This document shows, piece after piece, positions 1-12,500 of a DNA stretch of 64,000 nucleotides. A model generated the notes under the pieces. It was given only the letters and a program-made list of their open reading frames with translations. It was not told the origin of the DNA and made no database searches. The DNA is from Amphibalanus amphitrite (Eukaryota; Arthropoda; Thecostraca; Balanomorpha; Balanidae). The stretch is taken from NCBI RefSeq assembly GCF_019059575.1, contig NW_024881572.1, positions 372,001-436,000 on the forward strand. The letters are read 5' to 3'. The position numbers and the translations under genes were made by a program. The first letter of the stretch is position 1; every line of letters starts with the position of its first letter.

Positions 1-2530
1 GCCGAGCCGCTAACTGGCTGTCAGGAATCTCAATTAAATCACGTCTGCCCGTGTGGGGCCGGCGCAATCAGCGAACGGCGCAAACTTGGGGCGACAAAAC
101 GGACGGAGCGGCTGGCCGGGCCGGAGGACGGTGTGAGGCGGCCCGGCCACAGTCCAGTGCGGTGGACACCTGTCACCAGCGGAGGGCAGCCGGCCGCCGG
201 GGCGGTCACACCAGGGGCGTCGGCGGCCGTCGCGCCTGTACTTAAAGCAAATGTGAGTGTGACTAATTGATGGCGTTCATTTACGCTCGGGCTGCGCCGG
301 AGCGCTAATGTCGGCCCGTCTGGCCGTCCGCTGAATATTAGTGACCACGGAGTGTCGGCCGGCGGACGCCTGGACGGCGCCGCTCGCCTATCCAAGGGGG
401 TCGTCCACAGCCGGACTGCAGTGCCGACTGGCCCGTGACCGAGGTCCGGCCAAGGAGTAGTGGACACAGTAGAGCACTGGGATGGATGAATCAACAGTTT
501 ATTACCTCTCAACGATATGAGCTCAACAGCCAAAAGGCTTATGTAGGCTTCTGCCTCGCGTTTTAAGGCAAGCACCTAAATAATATCGCTCTTTCGCACT
601 CGCAGCTTTCCCGAGGATTCTGACAGGCAGCAACTGGCCGATCAGTGACGCCGCTGCCGTGCCGTTGACAAGGAGACCGCTGCGATGGTCGGTATAAGGC
701 CGGGGCAGGGGAGGGGTTAATTGGAGTAGTCTGCGGATCACACCCACGTGTGTCTGGCTCGGCGAGCTGCCAGCTTAGTAGCCCGTGAGGCGGCACTTAT
801 CGGAAGAGGCTTGCTGCCAGACGTAATGTGCTCATTTCTGTGACAGCTGCTGGAAACAAGTACGTATTTCGCTCTAAGCTCAGTCGAACAATGTGCGTGT
901 CAGGTGCTGACGCATGCTCCTCCCACCCATCCACAGTAATCCATGCGTAAAGAACCAAGCGTAGAGCAGAAATAGTTTCCATCGTAATGCGTTACTTTTA
1001 TGAAATTGAACCCTACGAATCCCAACTGGTTCGCCTAATTTTCTAAATGGCATACCTAAAAATTCGCTTAAAAGTTATTTTTTGTAAATTGTTCTACATG
1101 AGCCCTCTCAGACGTGGCATGGGCCCTCTTTGGCCCGGGCCCTTTCTACAGCCTGGGAAGATAGGACAGGGCCACAATCACCCAAGATACAAAATAAATG
1201 ATTTTTTCACCTTTTTTGTCAAATTGGGCCCTTTTCCAAAAAATGGGCCAAAGCCCGTAAGCTTTATCTTGGCGGCGGCACCTTGAGAAGGCCCCCTATG
1301 GCTTGATTCCCCACTCCTGCAAAAAAAAATGAACGTTGTGAAATAACGTCGAGGCAAGCAATTTGCTATAACGTATTTTAGCCAATGTGTAAAATAAAAG
1401 CAATATTGATTGATATAACTTTTTAGTACGAAAAAGAAGCAAACGTTCTTGCAGTCTCGTGCATCGCTTATACCAGCTGATTTGATTTTTTTGCGTTATG
1501 TTTTGTTTTTAATTTGATTAGTCAATTATAAAGTAAGGAAGTGCACTTGCACTGCCTTTCTCTGCTCACTTGTTTGAAGCTTATTATTATGTCCGTTAAA
1601 ATAGTAAGTTTGAACTACATTGAACCAGATTACCCAAAACCATTGTTCGCATTAGTGTGTATGGTTCATAATAAGTGTGCACAAAAAATACAATGCGTGT
1701 TTCTCAAGAGCCTGCGCCGTTTGAGCAATATTCTATCTGACATTTTCTGTCCATCCATCTGTGACGACGGGCACGGCGCCCGTCTGCTGGTCACCCTGCT
1801 CTGTATCACCGTCGGGGACCGGGCCGACTGACCCCGGCCACCACGCCGGCTCAGCGTGGCTAATTACCGACCGAACAGTCCGCAAACAAACAGGCTCGCC
1901 AGTCAGAAATCAAATTACGATCGCTCGCCGTCGCTGGATAAATAGCCGCGCCGACCAGAAAGTGCGGCAGACAGGCGGAAAAAGAGCGGCGCGCCGAGCC
2001 GGGGACAGCCGAAGGCGGACCACCACGGGGGAGAGAGGGGTAGAGGAGAGGGCTGTGGAAACAGAGGAGGGGAGAGGAGGAAGGAAAAGAGAATGATGAG
2101 AAAGACGAAAGAAGAAAAAGGAGGAATCGGAAGGTGATTGGAGAAAATGGAATGGGCGACAAAGGGAAAGAAGTGAGATCTATAATGGAACACAATGGAA
2201 TTAACATAGCAAATGCACAGTAGCATGAGACGCTGACAACCACTGTTTTTTTTTCACCTGCAATCCGGTTGTGGAGGATGTTTGTCTAGGTACTTCTTTC
2301 AAGTCCGAGGGCAGAAGTCCGATTTAATGAACTTACTTCTCTAATAAAGAACATTGATCTTGCCTCGCTATGAAAATAGTATCCATGGTGAAACCGCAAC
2401 GAGAAATAGCATCGAAAGTATAATCATCGAAAACATACTCGTAAAGCCGACAGGATCCCGCTGGTTAACTAACAACCTGGCTGTCATGGCTAACGTTATG
2501 TCCGACTGATAGAAGAAAATCGTCCTTCAT
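1..2530. other. 3' flank of OXR1, no gene seen
   Basis: GC-rich from 1 to about 900, AT-rich from about 1020 to 1750, then a purine-rich stretch near 2020-2180 that makes an open frame on the minus strand without protein character. A TTTATT at 498-503 would read AATAAA on the minus strand but is too far from the stop codon to assign. Nothing else recognised. Confidence 0.6.
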
Positions 2531-2982
2531 GCTGTGCCGCAGCGCAAACCACTTACAACACTGACACTAGATGGCAGCAGCAGCAGTGTGCGCCTGATTG
2601 TATACTGTACCGCAGCGCATACTACTTACAAAACTGCCGCTAGATGGCAGCAGCAGTGTGCGCCTGGTTGCATACTGTACCGCAGCGCATACTTCTTACA
2701 AAACTGCCGCTAGATGGCAGCAGCAGTGTGCGCCTGATTGTATATTGTACCGCAGCGCATACTTCTTACAAAACTGCCACTAGAATCTAGATGGCAGCAG
2801 CAGTGTGCGTCTGATTGTATACTGTACCGCAGCGCATACTTCTTACAAAACTGCCGCTAGATGGCAGCAGCAGTGTGCGCCTGATTGTATGCTGTTCCGC
2901 AGCGCAGGCTACTTACAAAACTGCCGCTAGATGGCAGCAGCAAGTTGCGCCTGCTTGTATGCTGTTCCGCAGAGCACAAGTA
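2531..2982. repeat. 70 bp tandem array, about 6.5 copies, each with a CTCF-like site
   Basis: Units start at 2531, 2605, 2675, 2745, 2822, 2892 and 2962 (partial). Each begins CTGTACCGCAGCGCAT and carries GCCGCTAGATGGCAGCAG or a close variant; the unit at 2745 has a small internal duplication. The core resembles the CTCF consensus CCASYAGRKGGCRS at nearly every position. The resemblance is read from sequence; binding is inference. Confidence 0.9.
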
Positions 2983-3439
2983 TGATGGACGCCCTCGACT
3001 TTACGCGAATATCTCGCGTAAAAAGCGTCCGTTCGCAACAAAACTATCAATAACCTCAGTATGACTAATTCTACACATATCCTAAACATTTGATGATACT
3101 GGCCCAAACGACGTTTGACCAGCGACCTGTTTCTCGAGACCATGTCAGGCCAGAATGGCAATCCGGAGTGTCAGCGCACATTATCCGTGCTTTTCCTTCC
3201 TGTGAGAAGAAACATGCCAACATGTGCAATGATGTTGAATGTTGCTGCCATGCATTATGGTTGGTGTCAAGGTCACGTGAAGGTCAAGTTAAGATAGGGC
3301 CTTTGGTGACCTCGAGTGACTTGAGTTTTAAGACGATTGAGGGTTGTTTTTGGAGCTGATTTCAAATCTGAGACCAAATTGAAGATTTGAGAAGCACCTA
3401 CCTATTTTAGGCAGCATGTTACGAAGCCGTCAGTGATGG
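2983..3439. other. Non-coding, AGGTCA-rich
   Basis: AGGTCA-type hexamers between about 3266 and 3320 resemble the interior of the TTAA element that follows, suggesting an older related copy. No gene seen. Confidence 0.4.
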
Positions 3440-4608
3440 TTAACCCGCGCCGGGCCGGTGCTCTGAGATTCCGCGCCGGGCCGGGGGGGTGTCTGAACAC
3501 CCCCCTTCTAACTCTAACTCGGCTCCTGGGCCACGTAGCGACACGCAGTAAGCGGCAATCGAAATAACGTCCAAAATCAGGACGAAAACACTCGGTCATT
3601 TTTTGGGTCAGGTCAAAGGTCAGGTCACCAGAGGTCACCAAAGGTAAAATGTTGACTATTTGAACATTTTGGAAACTGCCGACGGCTATCTCGGGAACCG
3701 ATAGAGCTACAGCGCCGCGGAAAAGCGCATTCGCTAGCCCTTTTACAGACCTTTCTGGATAATGTTCTCAGATTTGACCTCAGGCCAACGGTTTAGCCTC
3801 CAGAGGGCAAAAACTCCAAAAATAGCCGTTTTTACCAAAAACGTTTTTTCGGCAATAACTTTTGACTCAAAAGAGCCATGACATTACTTTTGCCAGCATC
3901 GTGTTCCTCTCGTCGATACGCGTCGAATGAACTATAATTTGACCTTGAAAGGTCAACTTGAAAATTTGACCTCAGGTCAAGGTCATGACCTGACCGGAAA
4001 AGGTCATGTTGCATATTAGTCGATCCGCAACGTCGAGCCGAACACATCTAAGACGTTTTCAGCGCTCTAGCATGCCTCTATCAGAAGTTATTAGCGAAAA
4101 ACGTGACCTGAGATGACCTCGGGGACATAACGGGGGGTCACAGTTGCCATTTTTCGGTTCAGTGTGTCAATTTTACCTACATCTCGATGTTTGAGAGTGT
4201 CTAGAATAGCGTTCGTGCAAAACAGACGCTTTTAAATTTTATCCCATTGACTTATAATGGAGAGGCCGCAAAATTGACCTGACCTTTAGTCACCGATATC
4301 AAAATTCCGAGATAGACGTTTTATAGATAATGTTGCTCTAATCAATCGCTGAAAGTTTCAAGGCAATCGATCAATCGGTGTAGCTATGACGAGCATTCTT
4401 ATTCTTTTTGAGGTGGTCACTTGGCGTAACCTGGTGACCTGACCTAAGGTGACCTGGGTCTGTAATTTTCACAACATGTGCGGAAAAGATGCACGAATAG
4501 GTGTGCCAAAAAAGACGGCGCTCCGCGCCGCCGTTTTTGAGGTATCTGCGAAAAACCGCAGGGGGGGGGGGTGTTCAAACACCCCTCCCCTGGCCCGGCG
4601 CGGGTTAA
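3440..4608. mobile_element. TTAA-flanked, piggyBac-like non-autonomous element, copy A
   Basis: TTAA at both ends, terminal inverted repeat TTAACCCGCGCCGGGCC. The left end carries the CGCGCCGGGCCGG motif twice, then a G-run/C-run hairpin with loop GTGTCTGAACAC. The right end has a single motif and a matching hairpin. The interior has about twenty AGGTCA/TGACCT hexamers and no transposase frame. The TTAA plus CCC...GGG ends are piggyBac hallmarks. Related to copies B, F and G by the shared interior around CCATTGACTTATAATGG. Confidence 0.85.
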
Positions 4609-5440
4609 CACCTGATAGGTGTGGATATCTGGCCGAACTCCTACTAATGGACCTGACCTGATCCGACCTACCTTAAAAGTATGAATGCATTATCTTCGAT
4701 TAAATCTAATATGAACTGACGAATCAGGACCCCCGAAAAAAAAAACAGAACGACCTGCCATTAGAAAGTTTTATCAGGTCCCGAGCTCCACGATATTTTA
4801 CTCATTGACCTGACCAGGGAAGCCAACCTAATATCTAGGACCTTAAGATTGGGGTTATCAGCTTCCGCTTGTCACGGGCAGCACGGCATTTTCGTTTCCG
4901 CGAAGCTCTAGCTCGGTCATAGGCCGAACGGTTGAGGGCGGGGGGGGGGGGGGTGGTCCAACATGAACAGACTTATCCCCCATACATTAGCGGCTGGCAA
5001 GACGGTAATGTATTGGCAAGACGCCAATACGGGCTAGGGTAAGAGATGACTGTGCTCTAGTAGCGACCACTCGCGGACACACGAAAGGTGCAGCGGTTCT
5101 CCATTAAAACAGGCCACAGACGACCGTCTCGTCTCGTTTTGGATCACTCAATGATGGATTGACAGATGGATCTGTTCAAGCTGCCAAATGCAGCTGATTG
5201 AAAAAGTGGGACAACCGGCTCTGTACTACCGACAGAAAACCCGCACAGCAATAAGCAGAAGACCTAAATCATCCGTATGTAACTACTACAGTCCCGTGAG
5301 CCGAACCGACTGGCGTCCATCACCAAACGATCCCACCGCCGCATCACAAACTCGGAGCCACCAGTGAATCCTTTATGTATCGTTCATAGCATATCTGTCA
5401 ACTTTTACAGTACAAACAACAACACAAGCACGTATATACA
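4609..5440. other. Non-coding flank with scattered TGACC motifs
   Basis: TGACCTGACC motifs at about 4651-4830 suggest remnants of an AGGTCA-rich element around copy A. A 14-base G run lies near 4940. No gene seen. Confidence 0.4.
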
Positions 5441-6414
5441 CACACTAACAGTTTCTATTCGGTGAAAAGGCCGCAGCGGCGCGGCTGTCTAGCCGGCGGC
5501 GCGCGGCGGCAGGTGGCGCCACCTGCCCGCCCTCTGGCCGGGAACACGTATTGCACGGCGCCCTCCGGCGCCGAGTGAGAATTGAGCACGACTCGGCCGC
5601 CGCCGCTCGATGCCTGCGTCCGACACGGAACGACCTCACGCACAAAACAGAGACACCACAGTCGGGGAGCGCGCCGCGCCGCCGCCCACGCCCGCGCACC
5701 TGGAATGACGCCACGCAGCTACGCGCCGGCCGCGCCTGTCCGCCGGCGCGCGGTCAGCGGCGGGCGGTCGGTCGGGGAGGCTGGCAGCAGAGCCCGACTC
5801 GACTGGAGGGCACCCTCTCGCCGGCTCAGCGGCGCGGAGGGTCTGGGGCGGGGCGGGGCGGGGCGGGCCGCCGCGCTGCGCGACAGCCAACAGGTACTCG
5901 GGCGGGGCGGGGGAGGGGAGGGGACCTACCAGCGGCCCCGGCCGCGAACTGACACGACACCGAGAGCGAGCACTAGGGCGCGCTACCGGCGCCGCCGCCG
6001 CTAGCACCACCCACTATCACAGCGCCTCTACCGCGGCCCCCACGGAGCCCCTACCGGCCTACGTGCGCGCGCAGCACTTACAAAACGGCCAGCGCCGCCG
6101 GCCGCCGTCCCCGCCTCTTTGTCTCTCTCTCAGGACATAGACAAAATATACTCTGAGTGTGTCGCTCTGCCCTGCTCGGCGCCGCCCGCCCGCCGGCCGG
6201 CGCCGCCTCCGCCCGCTCTTTGTACAGAAAAGATCACAAGGCATCTAGGACACAAGCGCTACGGCGGCCCGCGGCTCGGCGGGGTCCGGCGGGAGGCTGG
6301 TGTCCGCGGGATCCGGCGCCGGGGGATCCGGGAGGACCCTGACGAGGCGGCGCCGGCCGGCGAGGCGCGGCCCGGCTCCCTCAGCTCAGCTCAGTTCAGC
6401 TCCGCGCCGTCAGC
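5441..6414. other. CpG-rich block, probable OXR1 3' UTR, promoter not excluded
   Basis: It lies directly after the stop codon and is very CpG-rich, with repeated GGGGCGGGGC boxes at about 5846-5868. Long frames are open on both strands but look like GC shadows without domains. On the minus strand, CATAAA variants near 5370 could mark the RNA end, but no AATAAA is seen close by. GC boxes downstream of a gene end could also mark a separate promoter. Confidence 0.4.
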
Positions 6415-6550
6415 TCACGTCAGCGCCCAGAGCTCCACGGCGCGCACGATGAAGTCGGTGGAGCCCGTGAGCGGGTCGTTGTTGTAGGTGAGGCAGCGCT
6501 GGGTCCGACCCCGGTACAGGTCGCCGTCCAGGTACAGGCCGTAGTGGCCG
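6415..6550 (-). CDS. OXR1: OXR1 last coding exon, end of TLDc domain
   Basis: Encodes GHYGLYLDGDLYRGRT and ends DFIVRAVELWALT followed by TGA at 6417-6415. This is the canonical TLDc C terminus (family pattern GLWLDxDLYxGRS...DFxxxxLExWxF). The acceptor is TTTTACAG just above 6550. The first base completes an Asp codon begun in the previous exon. Two degenerate copies of its acceptor and first ~35 bases lie just upstream in the intron. Confidence 0.95.
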
Positions 6551-9500
6551 CTGTAAAACAGAGAGTAAGAGGTCAGGTCAGCTCAGGTCGCCGTCCAGGT
6601 ACAGGCCGTAGTGGCCGATGTAACAAAGGTCAGGTGAGGTCAGGTCGTCGTCCAGGTACAGGCCATAGTGGCCGCTGTAACAGGGAAAAGGGTCAGGGTA
6701 AGTCCATAGAGGCAAGAGAGGTCAGGTCAAAAGGTAAACGCAAATCGACTGATAATTATTTTTTTTTTTTGTTGCTTGGTCGGCGTCCGACTGGAATTCA
6801 TAAACGCTGACATGTGTACGCAGTCTTGTTTACAGCACAGTTCAAGGTCCGAAAATATGGGCGAGAGTTCCATCCAACTGACCGCAAGTGTTCATGATGA
6901 TGGTTTTGCTAACACACCTGCTTGATAAGGATAATTACGCATCGCCAGTCTTACTGCGTCGCAATAAAACAACTACGCAGCCATAAACACAGTGGAAAGT
7001 AAACAATCATCGCTGATTATAGCCAGAATCATAACAAATATGTTCATCGATGCGGTCTGTCTATTAGAGATACACACCACACGAACACAGTATGCCAGCC
7101 TAATGAGCCGTGCCGCGCGCGGTATACTCACTCTCCAGAGCCGAACTCCAGTCCGTCCGGCGAGCCGCGCACGAAGTACAGGTTCTCGCCGCTCCACGCG
7201 AACGTGCGGAACCCTTCGTGGAAGGTGAAGAGGAACGTTTCACCGGTGCCGTAGTAGTGCTCGCTCATGTGGATCGGCGTCGAGCACAGCGCGCCGAAAA
7301 TCTGCAGAAACAGGAACAAATGACGTCAATATAAATAATGCCATGGTAATATTTGAATAATATCGGCCGAGTGAGGTCAGTGCGGAAGACAATGAACCTC
7401 GCTGTCACACAACATCCTTCCTGAAACCGAGATTCTAAGGACACAACCCTAAACTGAAGAACAGTTTTGGAAGAGATGAAGTGGCCGATAACAGTCCAAA
7501 GACAACAAACGTTTCACGGCGAAGGCCGCCATCAATCGCCGGTGTCGGTTTCTGAGATAGTCCGCGGGCGATTCACCGGCGCGCCGCCCGCTCCGGGAAA
7601 CGGGACCGCCCCGGGCGCGGTAAAGGGGAACTAGCTGGCAGCTGTATACAGCCTGTCCTTGGTCCGGGGACAGGTCAGGGCGGTAGGACGGCCGATTGTA
7701 TCAGCACGCAGTCCTAGTGACACTCCCTGACCCCAATGTCGCCGTCTGCCACCACAGTCGGCGCGGAATAACAATGAGGTACGAAAACACCGCACAATGG
7801 ACGCTGTACGAAATGGTCGGCCTAATGCTGACCGTTTTGTCACCGACCATAAAGTTAATCTCGCGAGATTGGAGTAAAACCGTTACTTTTAGAGGTGTTC
7901 ATGGAATTGGTGTACTACGGGCGGGAGATAGCGGACAGCGGTGGAGGTGGACTCGCAATGGGTACTGGTTCCAACTGGATTCTGTATTCCTATCTGCCCG
8001 CAGCTCAGGTGCGGCGCCCCCGCAATGTGCTAGGCTGATCGGTGGTCATCTCACCACAATACCGCCAAAAAACACGGACACCCACCAACCGCAGCACACA
8101 ACAGCCACGGACAATGAGCTTTCACCTCGCGGTACCGCGGCCGGAGGACAAAACAATAGCGTCAGGTCAGCGGTCACACGTCGACCTTTCATCTTTTTGA
8201 CGTCACTCCCAAGGCAAAAGTAGCCATGAGCACAGTACGGACAAATATAGCCCAATACCCAATACTTCACGAATTCGTGATTCGATAACTACAAACATCA
8301 CAGCAGAGTACCTACCGGCACATCTGAAACAGAACCCCAGCTGACTGACGGCCAGGGCTGCATCAAAACAGCCCCCCCCTCCGTCCCCCTCGTGCACAGC
8401 TAATCCCGTACACTGGCCTCCAGGAGAGCGGGCGGTCTGCCACAGAGGGGCCCACCGCGGGCGCCGGCCACCGGGGGCCCGCAGTAGCAGCGGCGACCAC
8501 AATTGGGAAATCTCATCCGGCATCCAGCCACTCGGTCAGTCGGAAAACGGGATCGTAGGAAAAAGTACATGGTTCACATCGAACTTGAGAGTCCGACAAC
8601 GCCGGGTGATTAGGAAATAAAATCATTAGAGGACGATCTGATGTCTCTACGTAACTGACCATTATGGTTCAGTAACTCATGGAGTTCAAGGACGACACCT
8701 TTGTTATAATTTCATAACCCTGATTAAGGTCGATATGTATGTGGAAATGTCCCCAGCTCAGAGTCCAGTTCACAGTTGTATGTCTCAATCATGTAAACAT
8801 GGCGCACTACGAGGATTTAACACGTCAGCCACCCCACAGACGTGTCTCATGTATGTATAGTCTCTCTTGAAAGTATCGCGACTCTAAGGGAAGGCGCCAC
8901 CTGTCCCAGCCGCGGTTGAGCGGAAAAGTTTGAGAGCCGCTGGTAGCACTGACCGAAGTCTGACACGCGGAGGCAGCCAGCGCGGCGGGCCGAGGGGAGT
9001 GGTTGCGGCTTGCGGAGGGATAGGGGAGGTGGCAGTCGCCATCCGGTAACTTGTGGTGGCAGTCAGCATGTGGTCAACGGAAGCCACCCTAATCGCAGAG
9101 GATTTGTTGAGATTTGTTTCATTGCAAAGTTAGCAATTTGACTGGTCATCGGCACGACTGTCACATTTTTTTTGGGGGGGGGGGGGGGGGGTAAAATCCG
9201 GAAACCCGTGCCCATATACCTAAAAAATCATCAGTTGCACCCGCTAACAGAATGCATCCGTGCTTGCACATACACCCGTGAGCGGATTTAAAAACAAGAA
9301 TTATCTCTCTAGCCAGTTCGCCAATTCGCTGTCTGTGTCTAGCCATTTAGTCCTATATTTGAAGTTCTCTCTTTTTAATGAGCCGGTTAGTGAACGGCGA
9401 CAAAAAAGAAAAGAAATGCTGTTCAGCCATGTTCTTTTTAAAAACTTATTTGATGCCAAGCTTCCCCCTCCCCCGCATGACCTGTTTACGTCATTCAGAA

Positions 9501-12500
9501 GGCCTCATCACAGTAAGGGTTATGGCGGAACTTCGCTTCGTTGTGATTTTACGCGTCACGCACACTGAGTGATTGGCGCCCAGTAAGGCACACCAATGCC
9601 CGGCTGGTGAGCCAAAGAGGCACCGGTATCCGCCTGGGGCGGTGGACGGGGTCAAGGGAGAGCGATACGAGCATGACCTTTGGCCGGCCTCCGCCTGTTT
9701 TGACCCAGTTGTCAGCCGCTGGGGCCTGCGTCATATAGCAGTTTTCCTTCTACCGCTGGCGTGAAATCGTGTTACGCGTACTTTTTATGATACAGGCCAT
9801 GACCTCCCTACCTGAGGTCCTCAAACTGAAAGGAATACTTCGCTGAGCCACCGCAGCCCAGGACGCGATACTTTCAAGAGAGACTATACGAGCCCCGTCC
9901 GACACACGGCCAACAGTCTTCCCGTCGCCGCTATGGCTACCCACCTGTTCGTCCGTGTCCTGCACGAACAGCAGCATCGGACACTCGTAGGCGGACGACT
10001 TTCTGTAGAGCGACTTCAGGCTGAAGCCGTGCTCCGACGAGCTGAAAATGAGCGACCACGGGTGGCCTGTGGGGGGGAAGGAGGGGGGGGGGGGCGTCAG
10101 ACAGCAGCGAACGACAGACGAAACGGCAGACGTCTATACTAACGACAGGGTGGGGTAGGTGAGAGGGTTGGAAACGATTCTATGGGAAGTGAATTTAAAA
10201 GAAGACATCTAAACACTGGCAATACACCAGGCAAATGCATCTTAGCGCATCACTCTGGTATGTTGTTTGGCAATATTTATAGTATGTTACAAAACACAGG
10301 ATTAAGGCTCGCTAAGAGAGGAGCGGATTCTGCACTCTGATTTGGAGCTCGGCCAACGACGGCTCACAGTGCTCCGTTCAGACCACCCACGCGAACAGCG
10401 ACAGAGACAAACAGATCCCCTGCCAGCGGACAGGAAGGATCGCTACTCTATCGACCCTGCTCAGTGTCCCGGCGTCGGACGGCGCGGCATGGAATGCCCA
10501 TTATTGTTTCAGCTATCTCTAAAGAGCGTACAACCGTGCATCAGATAATCCTCATTAATGATGCGGATAACAAGGCAAGGTCGGTCATGGAACGGGGCAA
10601 TGGCCAGCACGGTCTCATAGTCAACATGAGCAGTACGGCAGTGCCGGGAACAATGAGCTGGAATAGATCCACATTCCACGCACCATACAGTCTGCCATGA
10701 AACCCCGTCGCTACAGTGACATTGTAAGGTCGTCTCACGACGCTCGAATAAAGTTGCAGCCGGACTCGGTATCGGTATTCCCTACTTCAATAGCCCAACA
10801 CCTCATAACTGCAGACAGAGACGACAGTTTGCAGCCTTGCAGCATGGTCACAAATACCCCGATCAATGCAACTTTACTCCTATCACAAACACCGCTCAAC
10901 AATATACCGGGAGAAAGCAAATAGCTGACAGCAGACTTTACGACCAATCAAGGTCGCATCCGGCTTATGCTGGGGCCCGATCAGACGATGGACACTAAAA
11001 ACTGTCCGACAATCCCATGACACGCAGCAGGAGGCTGCACGGTGCCCACTGGGCAGCGCCAAGGTCGAGAGGACGCCGTCTGCCGGCCGGGCGGCCCCTA
11101 TATTAGCCGCGCCGCCGGCCCTTCGTGTCGGCCGCCCGCCCCCGCTGACGTCAGCGTGACGTCAGTGGGGCAGTTGGTGATCGGTGTGATGGGCGGCACG
11201 GCTGCCGGGTAATCCGCACCGCACGGACCGCCGCTCCGACCGATCGCCGCTAATGCCCCTCCAATAGATCCCTGGAATGTCGCAGCCCAGCCGCAGAGGA
11301 ATGCAATGGGGCTCAGCGAATACCTATCGGCTAAACCTCTGTAGACCCATACTGCAAACGTTACTAAACAATGCATTCGCAACGCTCTGTGTAGCCTACC
11401 ACATGTATGACCCATTTCCCAAGCACCTGTTCCTGCCACACTTGTCTTACCTTCGACTCGGGGCGGGATTTTCTTGCAGAGTTTCTTCCGAATATCATCG
11501 GTGAGCAGCTCGGACTTTCCGATCAGGTCGGGCACAAACTCCATGTCCATGGAAGTCATTGAGTTGGAGCAGAGTGCCCGCCGCAGCTCGTCAGACATTC
11601 CACCCATCTGCCGGGGTCAGGTCAGACCGAGGTCACACGGGGTCACGGAGACGCTACTCAGGGTCACATCAGAGTAGACAACTCGCGGGGGTCATGTTAG
11701 ATTGGTCGAACTATATCGAATCATTGGGGCAGACGCCCTAATCTGAGGCGGATGAGAATGGTTTGCCAAAATAAGCACCACATCTCGTCATAAGGAGCTT
11801 GTAACAGCGAACAGCGAAAATTGGTCACACTGAGACAGACAGCGGCTACACCCAGCGAGCACGGTCAGCGAACAGCAAATACGGGGAGCAGTTAGCGAAC
11901 AGCGAACACGGAGAGAACAGTCGGAGAACAATGAACGGGGTAACAGTCAGTGAACAGCGAACACGGGGAACGGCTAGCGGTCAGCGGCCAAAGGTTTACG
12001 ATTATGGGTCAGCAGACACATAATCCTCGGGCTCTGTGCTGGTTTTCGAACAGTGATGGTCAAGAACGTCCGTTATTCGAGTTCATTCATCAAGGCTGTT
12101 CTGCCCGCCCCCAACTAACCTATTCACCATCCCACGGCATCTCACGCTGTCTCATGTCTGCTCAGTCTTATCTCGTTACACTCTGCTGTACGAACACACT
12201 GTCCACCATCAAGACACCGTTCACTACGAACACACTGTCCACCATCAAGACACCGTTCACTGAGAACACACTGTCCACCATCAAGACACCGTTCACTACG
12301 AACACACTGTCCACCATCAAGACACCGTTCACTACGAACACACTGTCCACCATCAAGACACCGTTCACTGAGAACACACTGTCCACCATCAAGACACCGT
12401 TCACTACGAACACACTGTCCACCATCAAGACACCGTACACTGAGAACACGCCGGGTCCTAGAAACACACGACACACCGACCGTCCCCCACACACGTACCG

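Noticed and set aside
5551-6010. Overlapping Arg/Ala/Pro-rich frames on both strands
   Set aside because: All frames are open because of extreme GC content; no splice signals or domains.
12190-12450. Regular repeats as a CRISPR array
   Set aside because: Units are contiguous without unique spacers, and the genome is eukaryotic.
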